NCBI GenBank assembly: GCA_031551255.1
Contig: JAVBNW010000136.1
Coordinates: 1 to 32,562 of the forward strand
DNA: 32,562 nt
Direction: 5' to 3'
From: JAVBNW01 sp031551255
Lineage (GTDB): Bacteria; Bacillota; Clostridia; Christensenellales; UBA1750
In this document: positions 24,339 through 32,562 of the stretch, piece after piece
Position numbering within the stretch: the stretch's first letter is position 1
Layout of the letters: each line of letters opens with the position of its first letter
Notes under the pieces: model-generated
Told to the model about the DNA's origin: nothing
The model's database searches: none
The model's input: the letters and a program-made list of their open reading frames with translations, nothing else
Program-made: the position numbers and the translations under genes

Positions 24339-24557
24339 ATGTTCGAAACCGTTGCTAAAATCATCGCGGACAAAATGGACATCGACGTCGCCGATATCAA
24401 GCCCGAATCCACGTTCGCGGATCTAACCATCGACTCGCTGGACATGGTGGAGATCACCATGGACATCGAGGAAGCGTTCTCCATTACGCTGGAGAAAAAC
24501 GAAGGCATGGAATCCGTGGCGGATCTCGTCGCCTATATCGAACAGGTCAAGGGCTAA
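24339..24557 (+). CDS. acpP: Acyl carrier protein
   Basis: A 72-residue acidic four-helix carrier protein. S33 in the motif DSLDMVE is the site for the 4'-phosphopantetheine arm that holds the growing acyl chain. TTGGAGG lies before the ATG at 24339. An 89-base gap separates it from fabH, and fabK starts four bases after its stop. Confidence 0.96.
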   Translation: MFETVAKIIADKMDIDVADIKPESTFADLTIDSLDMVEITMDIEEAFSITLEKNEGMESVADLVAYIEQVKG

Positions 24558-24561
24558 GCCG

Positions 24562-25500
24562 ATGAAGACGCGCATAACCCAGTTGCTCGGTATCGAATAC
24601 CCCATCGTGCAGGGCGGTATGGCCTGGGTGGCCAACGGTCATCTAGCCGCAGCCGTTTCGGCGGGAGGGGGGCTTGGGCTGATCGGCGCGGCAAACGCCC
24701 CGGTAGAATGGGTGCGCGCGCAAATTCGCCTCGTGCGGTCGGTAACCGATAAGCCCTTCGGCGTAAACATCATGTTGATGTCTCCCACCGCGCCGGACAT
24801 CGCCAAGCTCGTCATCGAGGAAAACGTGCCTGTCGTCACCACCGGCGCGGGCAACCCCAGCCCGTTCATCCCCATGTGGAAAGAGGCCGGCATAAAAGTG
24901 ATTCCGGTGGTGCCCACCAGCGCGCTGGCCGTGCGCATGCAGCGGGCGGGCGCGGATGCGCTCGTCGCCGAAGGCAGCGAGGCGGGCGGGCACATCGGAG
25001 AGCTCAACACCATGGCGCTTACCCCGCAAATTGTCGACGCCGTCAACATTCCGGTGATCGCCGCCGGCGGCATCGCCGATGGGCGCGGCCTGGCGGCTGC
25101 GCTCGTGTTGGGCGCTTCCGGCGTACAGGTAGGCACCCGCTTCATCTGTTCCACCGAGTGCACCGCGCATGCAAACTTCAAGCAGAAGATCCTCGACGCT
25201 AAGGATTCCGACACCCGCGTGACGGGGCGGCCCACCGGCCATCCGGTGCGCGTGCTGCGCAATCGGCTTGCCCGTCAGTTCCAGGACGCCGAAGCCGCAG
25301 GGGCGACCCCCGAGCAGCTGGAGGCCATGGGCGAGGGCAAGCTCAGGGCCGCGGTGGTGGACGGCGATGTGGAATTTGGCTCCGTGATGGCGGGGCAGTC
25401 CGCAGGGTTGGTACACCGCATTATGCCCGCCGCCGAAATCATAAGAGAAATGGTTTTACAAGCGGAAGAAATTTTTTCAGGGGGCATCGCGCATGGGTAA
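24562..25500 (+). CDS. fabK: Enoyl-ACP reductase II, FMN-dependent
   Basis: A 312-residue TIM-barrel flavoenzyme that performs the last reduction of each elongation cycle. Signatures include IVQGGMAWVA near the N-terminus, the segment GSEAGGHIGE with H144 (equivalent to the key histidine of streptococcal FabK), and the FMN phosphate-binding loops VIAAGGIADGRG and GASGVQVGTRF. Nitronate monooxygenases share the fold, but the setting inside a fab operon supports FabK. No fabI gene is in the window; FabK enzymes are known for insensitivity to triclosan. Confidence 0.95.
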   Translation: MKTRITQLLGIEYPIVQGGMAWVANGHLAAAVSAGGGLGLIGAANAPVEWVRAQIRLVRSVTDKPFGVNIMLMSPTAPDIAKLVIEENVPVVTTGAGNPSPFIPMWKEAGIKVIPVVPTSALAVRMQRAGADALVAEGSEAGGHIGELNTMALTPQIVDAVNIPVIAAGGIADGRGLAAALVLGASGVQVGTRFICSTECTAHANFKQKILDAKDSDTRVTGRPTGHPVRVLRNRLARQFQDAEAAGATPEQLEAMGEGKLRAAVVDGDVEFGSVMAGQSAGLVHRIMPAAEIIREMVLQAEEIFSGGIAHG

Positions 25501-26395
25501 GATAGCGTTTGTGTTCTCCGGCCAGGGCGCGCAAACCTCGGGCATGGGGAAGGATTGGTACGACGCAAGCCCGGCGGCCCGCGAGGTATTTGCCGTTGCG
25601 GACGAGGTGCTTGGGTATTCGGTATCGCAAATGTGCTTCACCGGGGAACAGGAAGATTTAAACCGTACGATTTATACACAGCCCTGCGTGCTGGCGGTGG
25701 ATATTGCCGCCGCGCGCGCACTGATGGAAAAGGGAATTCGGCCGGATGGTTGTGCGGGATTTTCGTTGGGCGAATTTGCGGCGCTTGCCGTCGCCGGTGC
25801 GTTTGACGATCGAACCGCGTTTTCCCTGATCGCTAGGCGCGCTCTGTATATGCAGGAGGCCTGCAAGCAGGCGGAAGGCGGCATGGTGGCGGTGCTGGGC
25901 GCAGACGCCGCCGATGTAGAGGCTTTATGCGAATCGTGCGCAAATGTGTGGGTCGTCAATTATAACTGCCCCGGGCAGATCGTGGTTTCCGGATTGAAGG
26001 AGGATCTCGATCGCTTCGTCGCGCTCGCCGCAGAGAAAAAAATGCGGGTGACCCCTCTTGCGACGTCAGGCGCATTCCATACCAAGGTCATGGCTTCGGC
26101 GGCCCCGCGCCTTATGGAGGATTTGCTCTCCTCCCCTTTTCTGTCGCTTTCCGTGCCGGTATACGGCAATACGCTTGCCAAGCCCTATCCCACCGATGCG
26201 CAGGAAGCGCGAGAGCTGCTGTCCAAGCAGCTCATGAACCCGGTGCGCTGGGAGCAGAGCATCCGGGCGATGGCAGCGCAGGGCTACGATACCTTTGTGG
26301 AGTGCGGGCCGGGGAAAACCCTGACGGGCTTCTTTAAGCGGATGAAGCTCGACGTGCGCGCAGCGACCGCCACAGAGCTATACGCGGAGGGATGA
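25493..26395 (+). CDS. fabD: Malonyl-CoA:ACP transacylase
   Basis: A 300-residue enzyme that moves the malonyl group from CoA to ACP. The nucleophile is S91 in GFSLGEF, partnered by H196 in SGAFHT; the N-terminal GQGAQ loop (residues 10-14) forms the oxyanion hole. R116-type substrate arginine lies in the ARRALYMQEA region. The ATG at 25493 overlaps fabK by eight bases, indicating coupled translation. Confidence 0.96.
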   Translation: MGKIAFVFSGQGAQTSGMGKDWYDASPAAREVFAVADEVLGYSVSQMCFTGEQEDLNRTIYTQPCVLAVDIAAARALMEKGIRPDGCAGFSLGEFAALAVAGAFDDRTAFSLIARRALYMQEACKQAEGGMVAVLGADAADVEALCESCANVWVVNYNCPGQIVVSGLKEDLDRFVALAAEKKMRVTPLATSGAFHTKVMASAAPRLMEDLLSSPFLSLSVPVYGNTLAKPYPTDAQEARELLSKQLMNPVRWEQSIRAMAAQGYDTFVECGPGKTLTGFFKRMKLDVRAATATELYAEG

Positions 26396-26397
26396 GT

Positions 26398-27138
26398 ATG
26401 CAAACGCAGGGGATGAGCGCGCTCGTCACAGGCGCCTCGCGCGGCATCGGGCGGGCAATCGCGCTTAGGCTGGCCAAAGACGGCTACGCGGTCGTGGCAA
26501 ATTATGCGGGCTCTAAAGACATGGCGGATTCCCTCGTACGGGAAATCGAATTGGGCGGCGGCAGGGCCCTGGCCTTTTGCGCGGACGTCTCAGACCTTGC
26601 GCAGGCGAAGGAACTTATCGAAGCCGCCGAGGCCTTCGCGCCCATCGGCGCGTTGGTGAACAATGCGGGCATCGCCAAGGACGGCTTGGTGATGCGAATG
26701 AACGAGGACGACCTCAACCGCGTTTTGGATGTGAACCTAAAAGGCGCGTTTCATACCCTGCGCTATGTTTCGCCGCTGATGATGCGCAGGCGCATGGGTT
26801 CGATCGTGAGCATCTCTTCCGTAGTAGGTTCCATGGGCAATGCCGGCCAGTCGGCCTATGCGGCGGCGAAGGCGGGCCTTCTAGGGCTTACTAAATCGGC
26901 GGCAAGAGAGCTTGCGCCCCGAGGGGTTACGGTAAACGCGGTGCTGCCCGGCTATATCGAAACCGATATGACCGCCGCGCTCAGCGACGGCGTGCGCGAC
27001 GCCTTTGTGGCTTCCGTGCCGCTGGGCAGGGCGGGCAGCGCCCAGGACGTCGCCGAAATGGTGGCGTTTCTGTGCGGCGCGGGTTCGCGCTACATCACCG
27101 GCCACGAGTTTTTTGTGGACGGCGGCTTAAGAATGTAA
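26398..27138 (+). CDS. fabG: 3-oxoacyl-ACP reductase
   Basis: A short-chain dehydrogenase of about 246 residues that reduces beta-ketoacyl-ACP with NADPH. The cofactor loop TGASRGIG is at residues 11-18, the NNAG motif near 86-89, and the catalytic S141, Y154 and K158 have the canonical spacing. I prefer the ATG at 26398 because GGAGGG ends six bases before it; an ATG at 26392 directly abuts that site and overlaps the fabD stop. Confidence 0.95.
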   Translation: MQTQGMSALVTGASRGIGRAIALRLAKDGYAVVANYAGSKDMADSLVREIELGGGRALAFCADVSDLAQAKELIEAAEAFAPIGALVNNAGIAKDGLVMRMNEDDLNRVLDVNLKGAFHTLRYVSPLMMRRRMGSIVSISSVVGSMGNAGQSAYAAAKAGLLGLTKSAARELAPRGVTVNAVLPGYIETDMTAALSDGVRDAFVASVPLGRAGSAQDVAEMVAFLCGAGSRYITGHEFFVDGGLRM

Positions 27139-27202
27139 CGGCTGCAAGGCTTGCATAGTTGTTCCTAAGGGAATGAGCGGCCGGCTTGTTGGGGAGGATG
27201 GC

Positions 27203-28438
27203 ATGACGAGACGGGTTGTCGTAACCGGCCAGGGCGCGGTTTCGCCGCTGGGCATCGGCGTATCCCCCATGTGGGATGCGATGCGCGCGGGGAGGCACGG
27301 CATTGCGCCGATTCAGCAGATGGATACCGAAGGCTTCAAGGTGCATTTGGGCTGCGAAGTAAAGGATTTTGACCCCGCGCAGTACCTCGAGCGCAAGGAG
27401 GCCCGACGCATGGACCGGTTTTGCCAGTTTGCGGTGATCGCGGCGGACGAGGCGATTGCGCAGGCGGGCTTCGATATGGAAAACGAAAACCCCGAGCGCT
27501 TTGCAGTGCTGGTTGGATCGGGCATCGGAGGCCTTTACACCACCGAAACCGAATCCGTAAGGCTTCGCGATCGCGGCCCTGCCAAGGTGGCCCCTTTGCT
27601 CGTGCCGATGATGATCGTCAACATGGCCCCGGGGCTGATCGCGATGCGCCATGGGCTCAAAGGCCCGTGCACGAGCGTCGTAACCGCCTGCGCCACCGGC
27701 ACGAACGCGATAGGCGACGCGTTTCGCATGATCAAGCACGGATATGCGGATGTATGCGTGACGGGCGGAGCCGAAGCGACGATCACGCCTTTGGGCATCG
27801 CGGGCTTTACGCAGATTCAGGCGATGACCGAGCGGACCAACCCGGACCGCGCGTCCATTCCCTTTGATAAAGAGCGGGACGGCTTTGTGATCGGCGAAGG
27901 CGCGGGCATGGTGGTGCTCGAAGAATATGACCGCGCTGTTGCGCGCGGGGCGACGATCCTGGGCGAGGTGCTCGGCTACGGTTCGACCTGCGACGCCTAT
28001 CATATGACCGCACCGGATCCGGAGGGAGCGGGTGCTGCGAACGCCATGCGCTTGGCGATTGAAGAATCCGGCGCATCGCCCCGCGACATCGGCTACATCA
28101 ACGCGCACGGCACCTCCACCCCGCCCAACGACCGCGTGGAAACGATCGCGATCAAGAAAGTCTTTGGCGAATACGCCGAAAAAATTGCGGTCTCTTCCAC
28201 CAAATCGATGACCGGGCACATGCTCGGCGCAGCGGGCGCCGTAGAGGCGATCGTCTGCCTCATGGCAATGCGCGACGGCTTCATCCCCCCCACCATAGGG
28301 CTTATGGCGCCCGATCCGCAGTGCGATCTCGACTACGTTCCGGGCAAGGGGCGGAGCGCTGCCGTCGATTACAGTCTTTCCAACTCGATGGGCTTTGGTG
28401 GACACAACGCGGCGCTCTTGTTCGGGCGCGGAAAATAG
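27203..28438 (+). CDS. fabF: Beta-ketoacyl-ACP synthase II
   Basis: A 411-residue elongating condensing enzyme. The Cys-His-His triad is C163 in TACATGTNA, H302 in NAHGTST and H339 in KSMTGHMLG. The length is typical. The ATG at 27203 has GGGGAGG at the right distance and gives the usual start MTRRVVVTG; an upstream ATG at 27173 adds ten residues without a site. No fabB or fabM is nearby, so how unsaturated fatty acids are made, if they are, is not visible. Confidence 0.96.
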   Translation: MTRRVVVTGQGAVSPLGIGVSPMWDAMRAGRHGIAPIQQMDTEGFKVHLGCEVKDFDPAQYLERKEARRMDRFCQFAVIAADEAIAQAGFDMENENPERFAVLVGSGIGGLYTTETESVRLRDRGPAKVAPLLVPMMIVNMAPGLIAMRHGLKGPCTSVVTACATGTNAIGDAFRMIKHGYADVCVTGGAEATITPLGIAGFTQIQAMTERTNPDRASIPFDKERDGFVIGEGAGMVVLEEYDRAVARGATILGEVLGYGSTCDAYHMTAPDPEGAGAANAMRLAIEESGASPRDIGYINAHGTSTPPNDRVETIAIKKVFGEYAEKIAVSSTKSMTGHMLGAAGAVEAIVCLMAMRDGFIPPTIGLMAPDPQCDLDYVPGKGRSAAVDYSLSNSMGFGGHNAALLFGRGK

Positions 28439-28447
28439 GAGGCCGGC

Positions 28448-28885
28448 ATGGACATACGGCAGATCGAGCGCTTGATGCGCACCATGCAACAATACGGAGT
28501 TACATCGCTGGAATTGAGCGAGGGTGACACAAAGCTTTGCCTCGCTCGCAACGAAGAGCCGCCGGCGCAAGCGGTGCTTGTGGCAGAGGCGGCTTTGGCA
28601 ACGCTGCCGCCCGTGCTCCCGACACCCACGGACAGCGCGCCCGAAATGCCCAAACAGGGCGGCGGCAAGGAAGTGCTCTCCCCGATGGTGGGCACGTTCC
28701 ATCCCCACCCGAAAAACCCTGTTAAACTGGGGAGCAAGCTGAAAAAGGGCGACGTGCTGTGCGTGATCGAGGCGATGAAGCTGATGAACGACATCGTGAT
28801 GGAAGAGGATGGCGAAATTACCTTCCTCGCGTTGAAGGATGGCGACATGGTCGAATTCGGGCAAGTGATCGCCCAGTATAAGTGA
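28448..28885 (+). CDS. accB: Biotin carboxyl carrier protein of acetyl-CoA carboxylase
   Basis: A 145-residue carrier. An N-terminal helical segment (about 1-45) and an Ala/Pro linker (about 46-78) lead to the biotinyl domain, with biotin-accepting K111 in EAMKLMND. The segment SPMVGTFHPHP is typical of the domain start. AGGAGG precedes the ATG. It sits between fabF and fabZ as in streptococcal fab clusters. Confidence 0.95.
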   Translation: MDIRQIERLMRTMQQYGVTSLELSEGDTKLCLARNEEPPAQAVLVAEAALATLPPVLPTPTDSAPEMPKQGGGKEVLSPMVGTFHPHPKNPVKLGSKLKKGDVLCVIEAMKLMNDIVMEEDGEITFLALKDGDMVEFGQVIAQYK

Positions 28886-28893
28886 GGTAGCCT

Positions 28894-29316
28894 ATGCTAA
28901 ACCGCGAACAGATCATGGAAATTTTGCCGCATCGCGAACCGTTTTTGCTGGTGGATGAGATCGTCGAGTTGGAGCCCGGCGTGCGCGCGGTGGGTATATT
29001 AAGGGTGGATGAGCGCATCGATGCGCTGCGCGGTCACTTTCCCGGCAACCCGGTGATGCCGGGGGTTTTGCAGGTGGAAGCGATGGCGCAGGTGGGCGCG
29101 GTGGCGATCCTCACCCTGCCCCAGTATGCGGGGAAGCTCGCGCTGTTCGGCGGCATCGACAAGGCCCGCTTCCGCAGGCAGGTAAAGCCAGGCGACGAAC
29201 TGCACATGGAGGTTACGATGGACACTTTGCGCGCTTCGGCCGGCAAGGGCACGGCCATAGCCACTGTAAACGGCGAACGAAGCGCCGAGCTTACAATGTT
29301 GTTCATGTTGGGATGA
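28894..29316 (+). CDS. fabZ: 3-hydroxyacyl-ACP dehydratase
   Basis: A 140-residue hot-dog fold enzyme that removes water from 3-hydroxyacyl-ACP. The active-site histidine H48 in GHFPGNPVMPG and the acid E62 in QVEAMAQ are present. It starts eight bases after accB. A 76-base gap follows before accC with no terminator or evident promoter. Confidence 0.96.
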   Translation: MLNREQIMEILPHREPFLLVDEIVELEPGVRAVGILRVDERIDALRGHFPGNPVMPGVLQVEAMAQVGAVAILTLPQYAGKLALFGGIDKARFRRQVKPGDELHMEVTMDTLRASAGKGTAIATVNGERSAELTMLFMLG

Positions 29317-29392
29317 TAACGGTCGCAATCCCCTATGCACAAGGCGCATTGGCACTACATGACGTACCGACAGGGCAAGACGAGGTGACGCA

Positions 29393-30736
<1,344 letters not shown>

Positions 30737-30748
30737 GGCGGTAAGGCC

Positions 30749-31660
30749 ATGCAATTGTTTGAAAACTTTAGCTTCAAAAAGAAAAAAATCGTCACCAGAA
30801 CCATCCACCAGGATGGGGCGGTGGCGCCTACGCCCGCCGCGCAGCCGCGCAGGCAGGAGGAGACGCCCATCGTGCCCGACGGCATGTGGGAAAAGTGCCC
30901 CGCCTGCGCGCAGGTGCTCTATGCCGAAGAGCTGGCGCAAAAATTAAAGGTGTGCCCGCGCTGCCAGTACCACTTCCGGCTGTCGGCAAGGCAGCGCATT
31001 GCCTTCACCGCCGATGAGGGGAGCTTTCAAGAGCTGGACGCGGGGCTTCGCGGCGGAAACCCGCTGGATTTCCCCGGCTATGACGAAAAGCTGCTCGCCG
31101 CGCGCAGGCTCTCGGGCATCGACGATGCGGTCGTAACCGGCGAAGCGGCCATCGGCGGGCATCCCTGCGTTCTGTGCGCGATGGACGGCTTTTTCATGAT
31201 GGGCTCCATGGGCGAGGCGGTCGGCGAGCGGCTCACGCGGGCCATCGAGCACGCCACGGCGAAGAAACTGCCGCTGATCGTATTTACGGTGTCCGGCGGA
31301 GCGCGCATGCAGGAAGGCCTCGTGTCGCTGATGCAAATGGCCAAGTGCTCCGCGGCCATAGCCAGGCACGACGAAGAAGGGCTTTTGTACGTCACCGTGC
31401 TGACCGACCCCACGACCGGGGGCGTGACGGCGAGCTTCGCGATGCTGGGCGATATTCTGATCGCCGAGCCGGGCGCAGTTATCGGCTTTGCAGGCCGGCG
31501 GGTCATCGAGCAGACGGTGAAACAGGTGCTGCCCGAAGGCTTTCAGAGGGCGGAGTTTTTGCTGGAAAAGGGCTTTATCGACGCGATCGTCCCGCGCGAA
31601 CGATTAAGCGCGACGCTCGCGGATATTTTGAGCCTGCACGCGGGAGGTGAGCGGGCGTGA
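30749..31660 (+). CDS. accD: Acetyl-CoA carboxylase carboxyltransferase subunit beta
   Basis: A 303-residue subunit of the carboxyltransferase that transfers CO2 from biotin to acetyl-CoA. A zinc ribbon is formed by C50, C53, C69 and C72. The crotonase-like domain includes FTVSGGARMQEG and TDPTTGGVTASFA, glycine-rich loops that form the oxyanion hole and CoA site. Its stop overlaps the accA start by four bases, fitting the fixed beta/alpha stoichiometry. Confidence 0.97.
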   Translation: MQLFENFSFKKKKIVTRTIHQDGAVAPTPAAQPRRQEETPIVPDGMWEKCPACAQVLYAEELAQKLKVCPRCQYHFRLSARQRIAFTADEGSFQELDAGLRGGNPLDFPGYDEKLLAARRLSGIDDAVVTGEAAIGGHPCVLCAMDGFFMMGSMGEAVGERLTRAIEHATAKKLPLIVFTVSGGARMQEGLVSLMQMAKCSAAIARHDEEGLLYVTVLTDPTTGGVTASFAMLGDILIAEPGAVIGFAGRRVIEQTVKQVLPEGFQRAEFLLEKGFIDAIVPRERLSATLADILSLHAGGERA

Positions 31661-32532
31661 GCGAAATGGAACGCATCGAAGGCGACGCGATCGATATCGC
31701 GGAACAGGAAGATATTCTCCTGCCGGAAGAGCCGCATGTGCCCACCGCCTGGGAGCGCGTGGAGGCGGCCCGCAACCCGCTGCGCCCCACCGCCAGGCAG
31801 CTGATCGGGCATATGATCGAGGGCTTCATCGAGCTGCACGGAGACCGCCGCTACGGCGACGACCCCTCCATCGTGGGCGGCATCGGCCGCCTGAACGGCA
31901 TCGCGGTGACGGTCATCGGCGAGGACAAGGGCTCCACAACCCAGGAAAAAGTGCGCAACAACTTCGGCTGCCCGCACCCGGAGGGCTATCGAAAGGCCCT
32001 TCGGCTGATGAAGCAGGCCGAAAAGTTTCAAAGGCCGGTGCTATGCCTGGTGGATACGCAGGGCGCCTACTGCGGCATCGGCGCGGAGGAGCGGGGGCAA
32101 GGCCAGGCGATCGCCGAAAACCTGATGGTGATGGCGCGCTTAAAGACGCCGGTTGTATCGGTGGTGATCGGCGAAGGCGGCTCTGGTGGCGCGCTGGCGC
32201 TGGCCGTGGCCGACCGCATCGCGATGCTGGAAAACGCGGTGTATTCCATCCTGTCGCCCGAGGGCTTTTCATCTATCTTATGGAAGGATTCGTCCCGCGC
32301 GCGCGAGGCTGCGGAGCTGATGCGTATGACGGCCCGCGAGGTGGCGGAACTGGGCATTGTGGAAGACGTGCTGGGCGAGCCGGACGGAGACGCGCAGGGC
32401 AAGCCCAAGGAACTTGCCGACATCATCGCGGACTATGCGTCGCGGTACCTGAGAGAGCTTGTCGCGCTGCCGATTCCCGAATTGTTAGAGCGCCGCTATG
32501 TGCGGTTCCGAAGAATCGGCGCGAACTTATAA
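31657..32532 (+). CDS. accA: Acetyl-CoA carboxylase carboxyltransferase subunit alpha
   Basis: A 291-residue partner of AccD. The segments LVDTQGAYCGIGAEERGQG and IGEGGSGGALALAVAD are the hallmark loops of the alpha carboxyltransferase, and SPEGFSSILWKD is conserved near residue 205. The start is the GTG at 31657 with GGGAGGTGA upstream in accD. It is the last gene of the operon in this window. The 30 bases after its stop include AAAAAGCGCG and CGCGTTT, possibly the beginning of a terminator cut by the window edge. Confidence 0.97.
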   Translation: MSEMERIEGDAIDIAEQEDILLPEEPHVPTAWERVEAARNPLRPTARQLIGHMIEGFIELHGDRRYGDDPSIVGGIGRLNGIAVTVIGEDKGSTTQEKVRNNFGCPHPEGYRKALRLMKQAEKFQRPVLCLVDTQGAYCGIGAEERGQGQAIAENLMVMARLKTPVVSVVIGEGGSGGALALAVADRIAMLENAVYSILSPEGFSSILWKDSSRAREAAELMRMTAREVAELGIVEDVLGEPDGDAQGKPKELADIIADYASRYLRELVALPIPELLERRYVRFRRIGANL

Positions 32533-32562
32533 AAACTTGTAACAAAAAGCGCGTCGCGTTTG

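Noticed and set aside
27095..28864. A 589-codon open frame on the minus strand opposite fabF and accB, and similar long antisense frames opposite the exporter, accC and motA genes
   Set aside because: These are shadows caused by GC-rich codon use in the well-identified plus-strand genes. Their translations are rich in His and Arg, lack family motifs and have no ribosome sites.

Overview
This is a 32.6 kb piece of a GC-rich (well over half G+C by eye) Gram-positive chromosome. The fatty-acid cluster is in the fabT/fabH/acpP/fabK/fabD/fabG/fabF/accB/fabZ/accCDA order. The flagellar set uses FliY, FlbD and MotAB rather than proteobacterial counterparts. Starts are a mix of ATG, GTG and TTG behind strong Shine-Dalgarno sites. 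Together these point to a motile Clostridia-class Bacillota; a Christensenellales-like lineage is possible but only a guess. TAG, TGA and TAA are all ordinary stops here.

Layout. 1-1296, minus strand: a YugP-type membrane zinc protease and a NiaR-type niacin repressor. 1344-1572: a palindromic, MITE-like repeat. 1706-4341, plus: dnaX overlapping a DUF4097 adhesin-like protein, closed by a bidirectional terminator. 4417-5379, minus: a barnase-like toxin carrying a phage head-protein-like N-terminus, and a barstar-like immunity gene broken by an in-frame TAG. 5448-7304, minus: a fumarate-reductase-type flavoprotein. 7587-8999, plus: a GNAT acetyltransferase, a two-helix membrane protein and a UspA-like protein behind a good sigma-A promoter. 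9000-9438: hairpins ending in a terminator, a possible small RNA. 9439-18230, plus: flagellar fliK-flgD-flgE-flbD-motA-motB-fliL-fliM-fliY, closed by a terminator. 18514-22335, plus: a MacB-type ABC exporter (ATPase, secreted CARDB-like membrane-anchored protein, permease). 22341-22734: an array of seven hairpins including two 40-bp direct repeats. 22832-32532, plus: a complete type II fatty acid synthesis and acetyl-CoA carboxylase operon led by a FabT-like MarR regulator.

How the parts work together. The fab/acc operon makes malonyl-CoA (AccABCD), loads it on ACP (FabD), condenses it (FabH, FabF), and reduces, dehydrates and reduces again (FabG, FabZ, FabK). The flagellar block encodes hook assembly (FliK, FlgD, FlgE), stator (MotA, MotB, FlbD, FliL) and switch (FliM, FliY). 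Export apparatus, rod and most chemotaxis genes are not in this window.

The most notable items are the barnase/barstar cassette with a broken antidote, the two repeat structures (1344-1572 and 22341-22734), a FliL predicted to be a lipoprotein, and a FlgD with an internal duplication.
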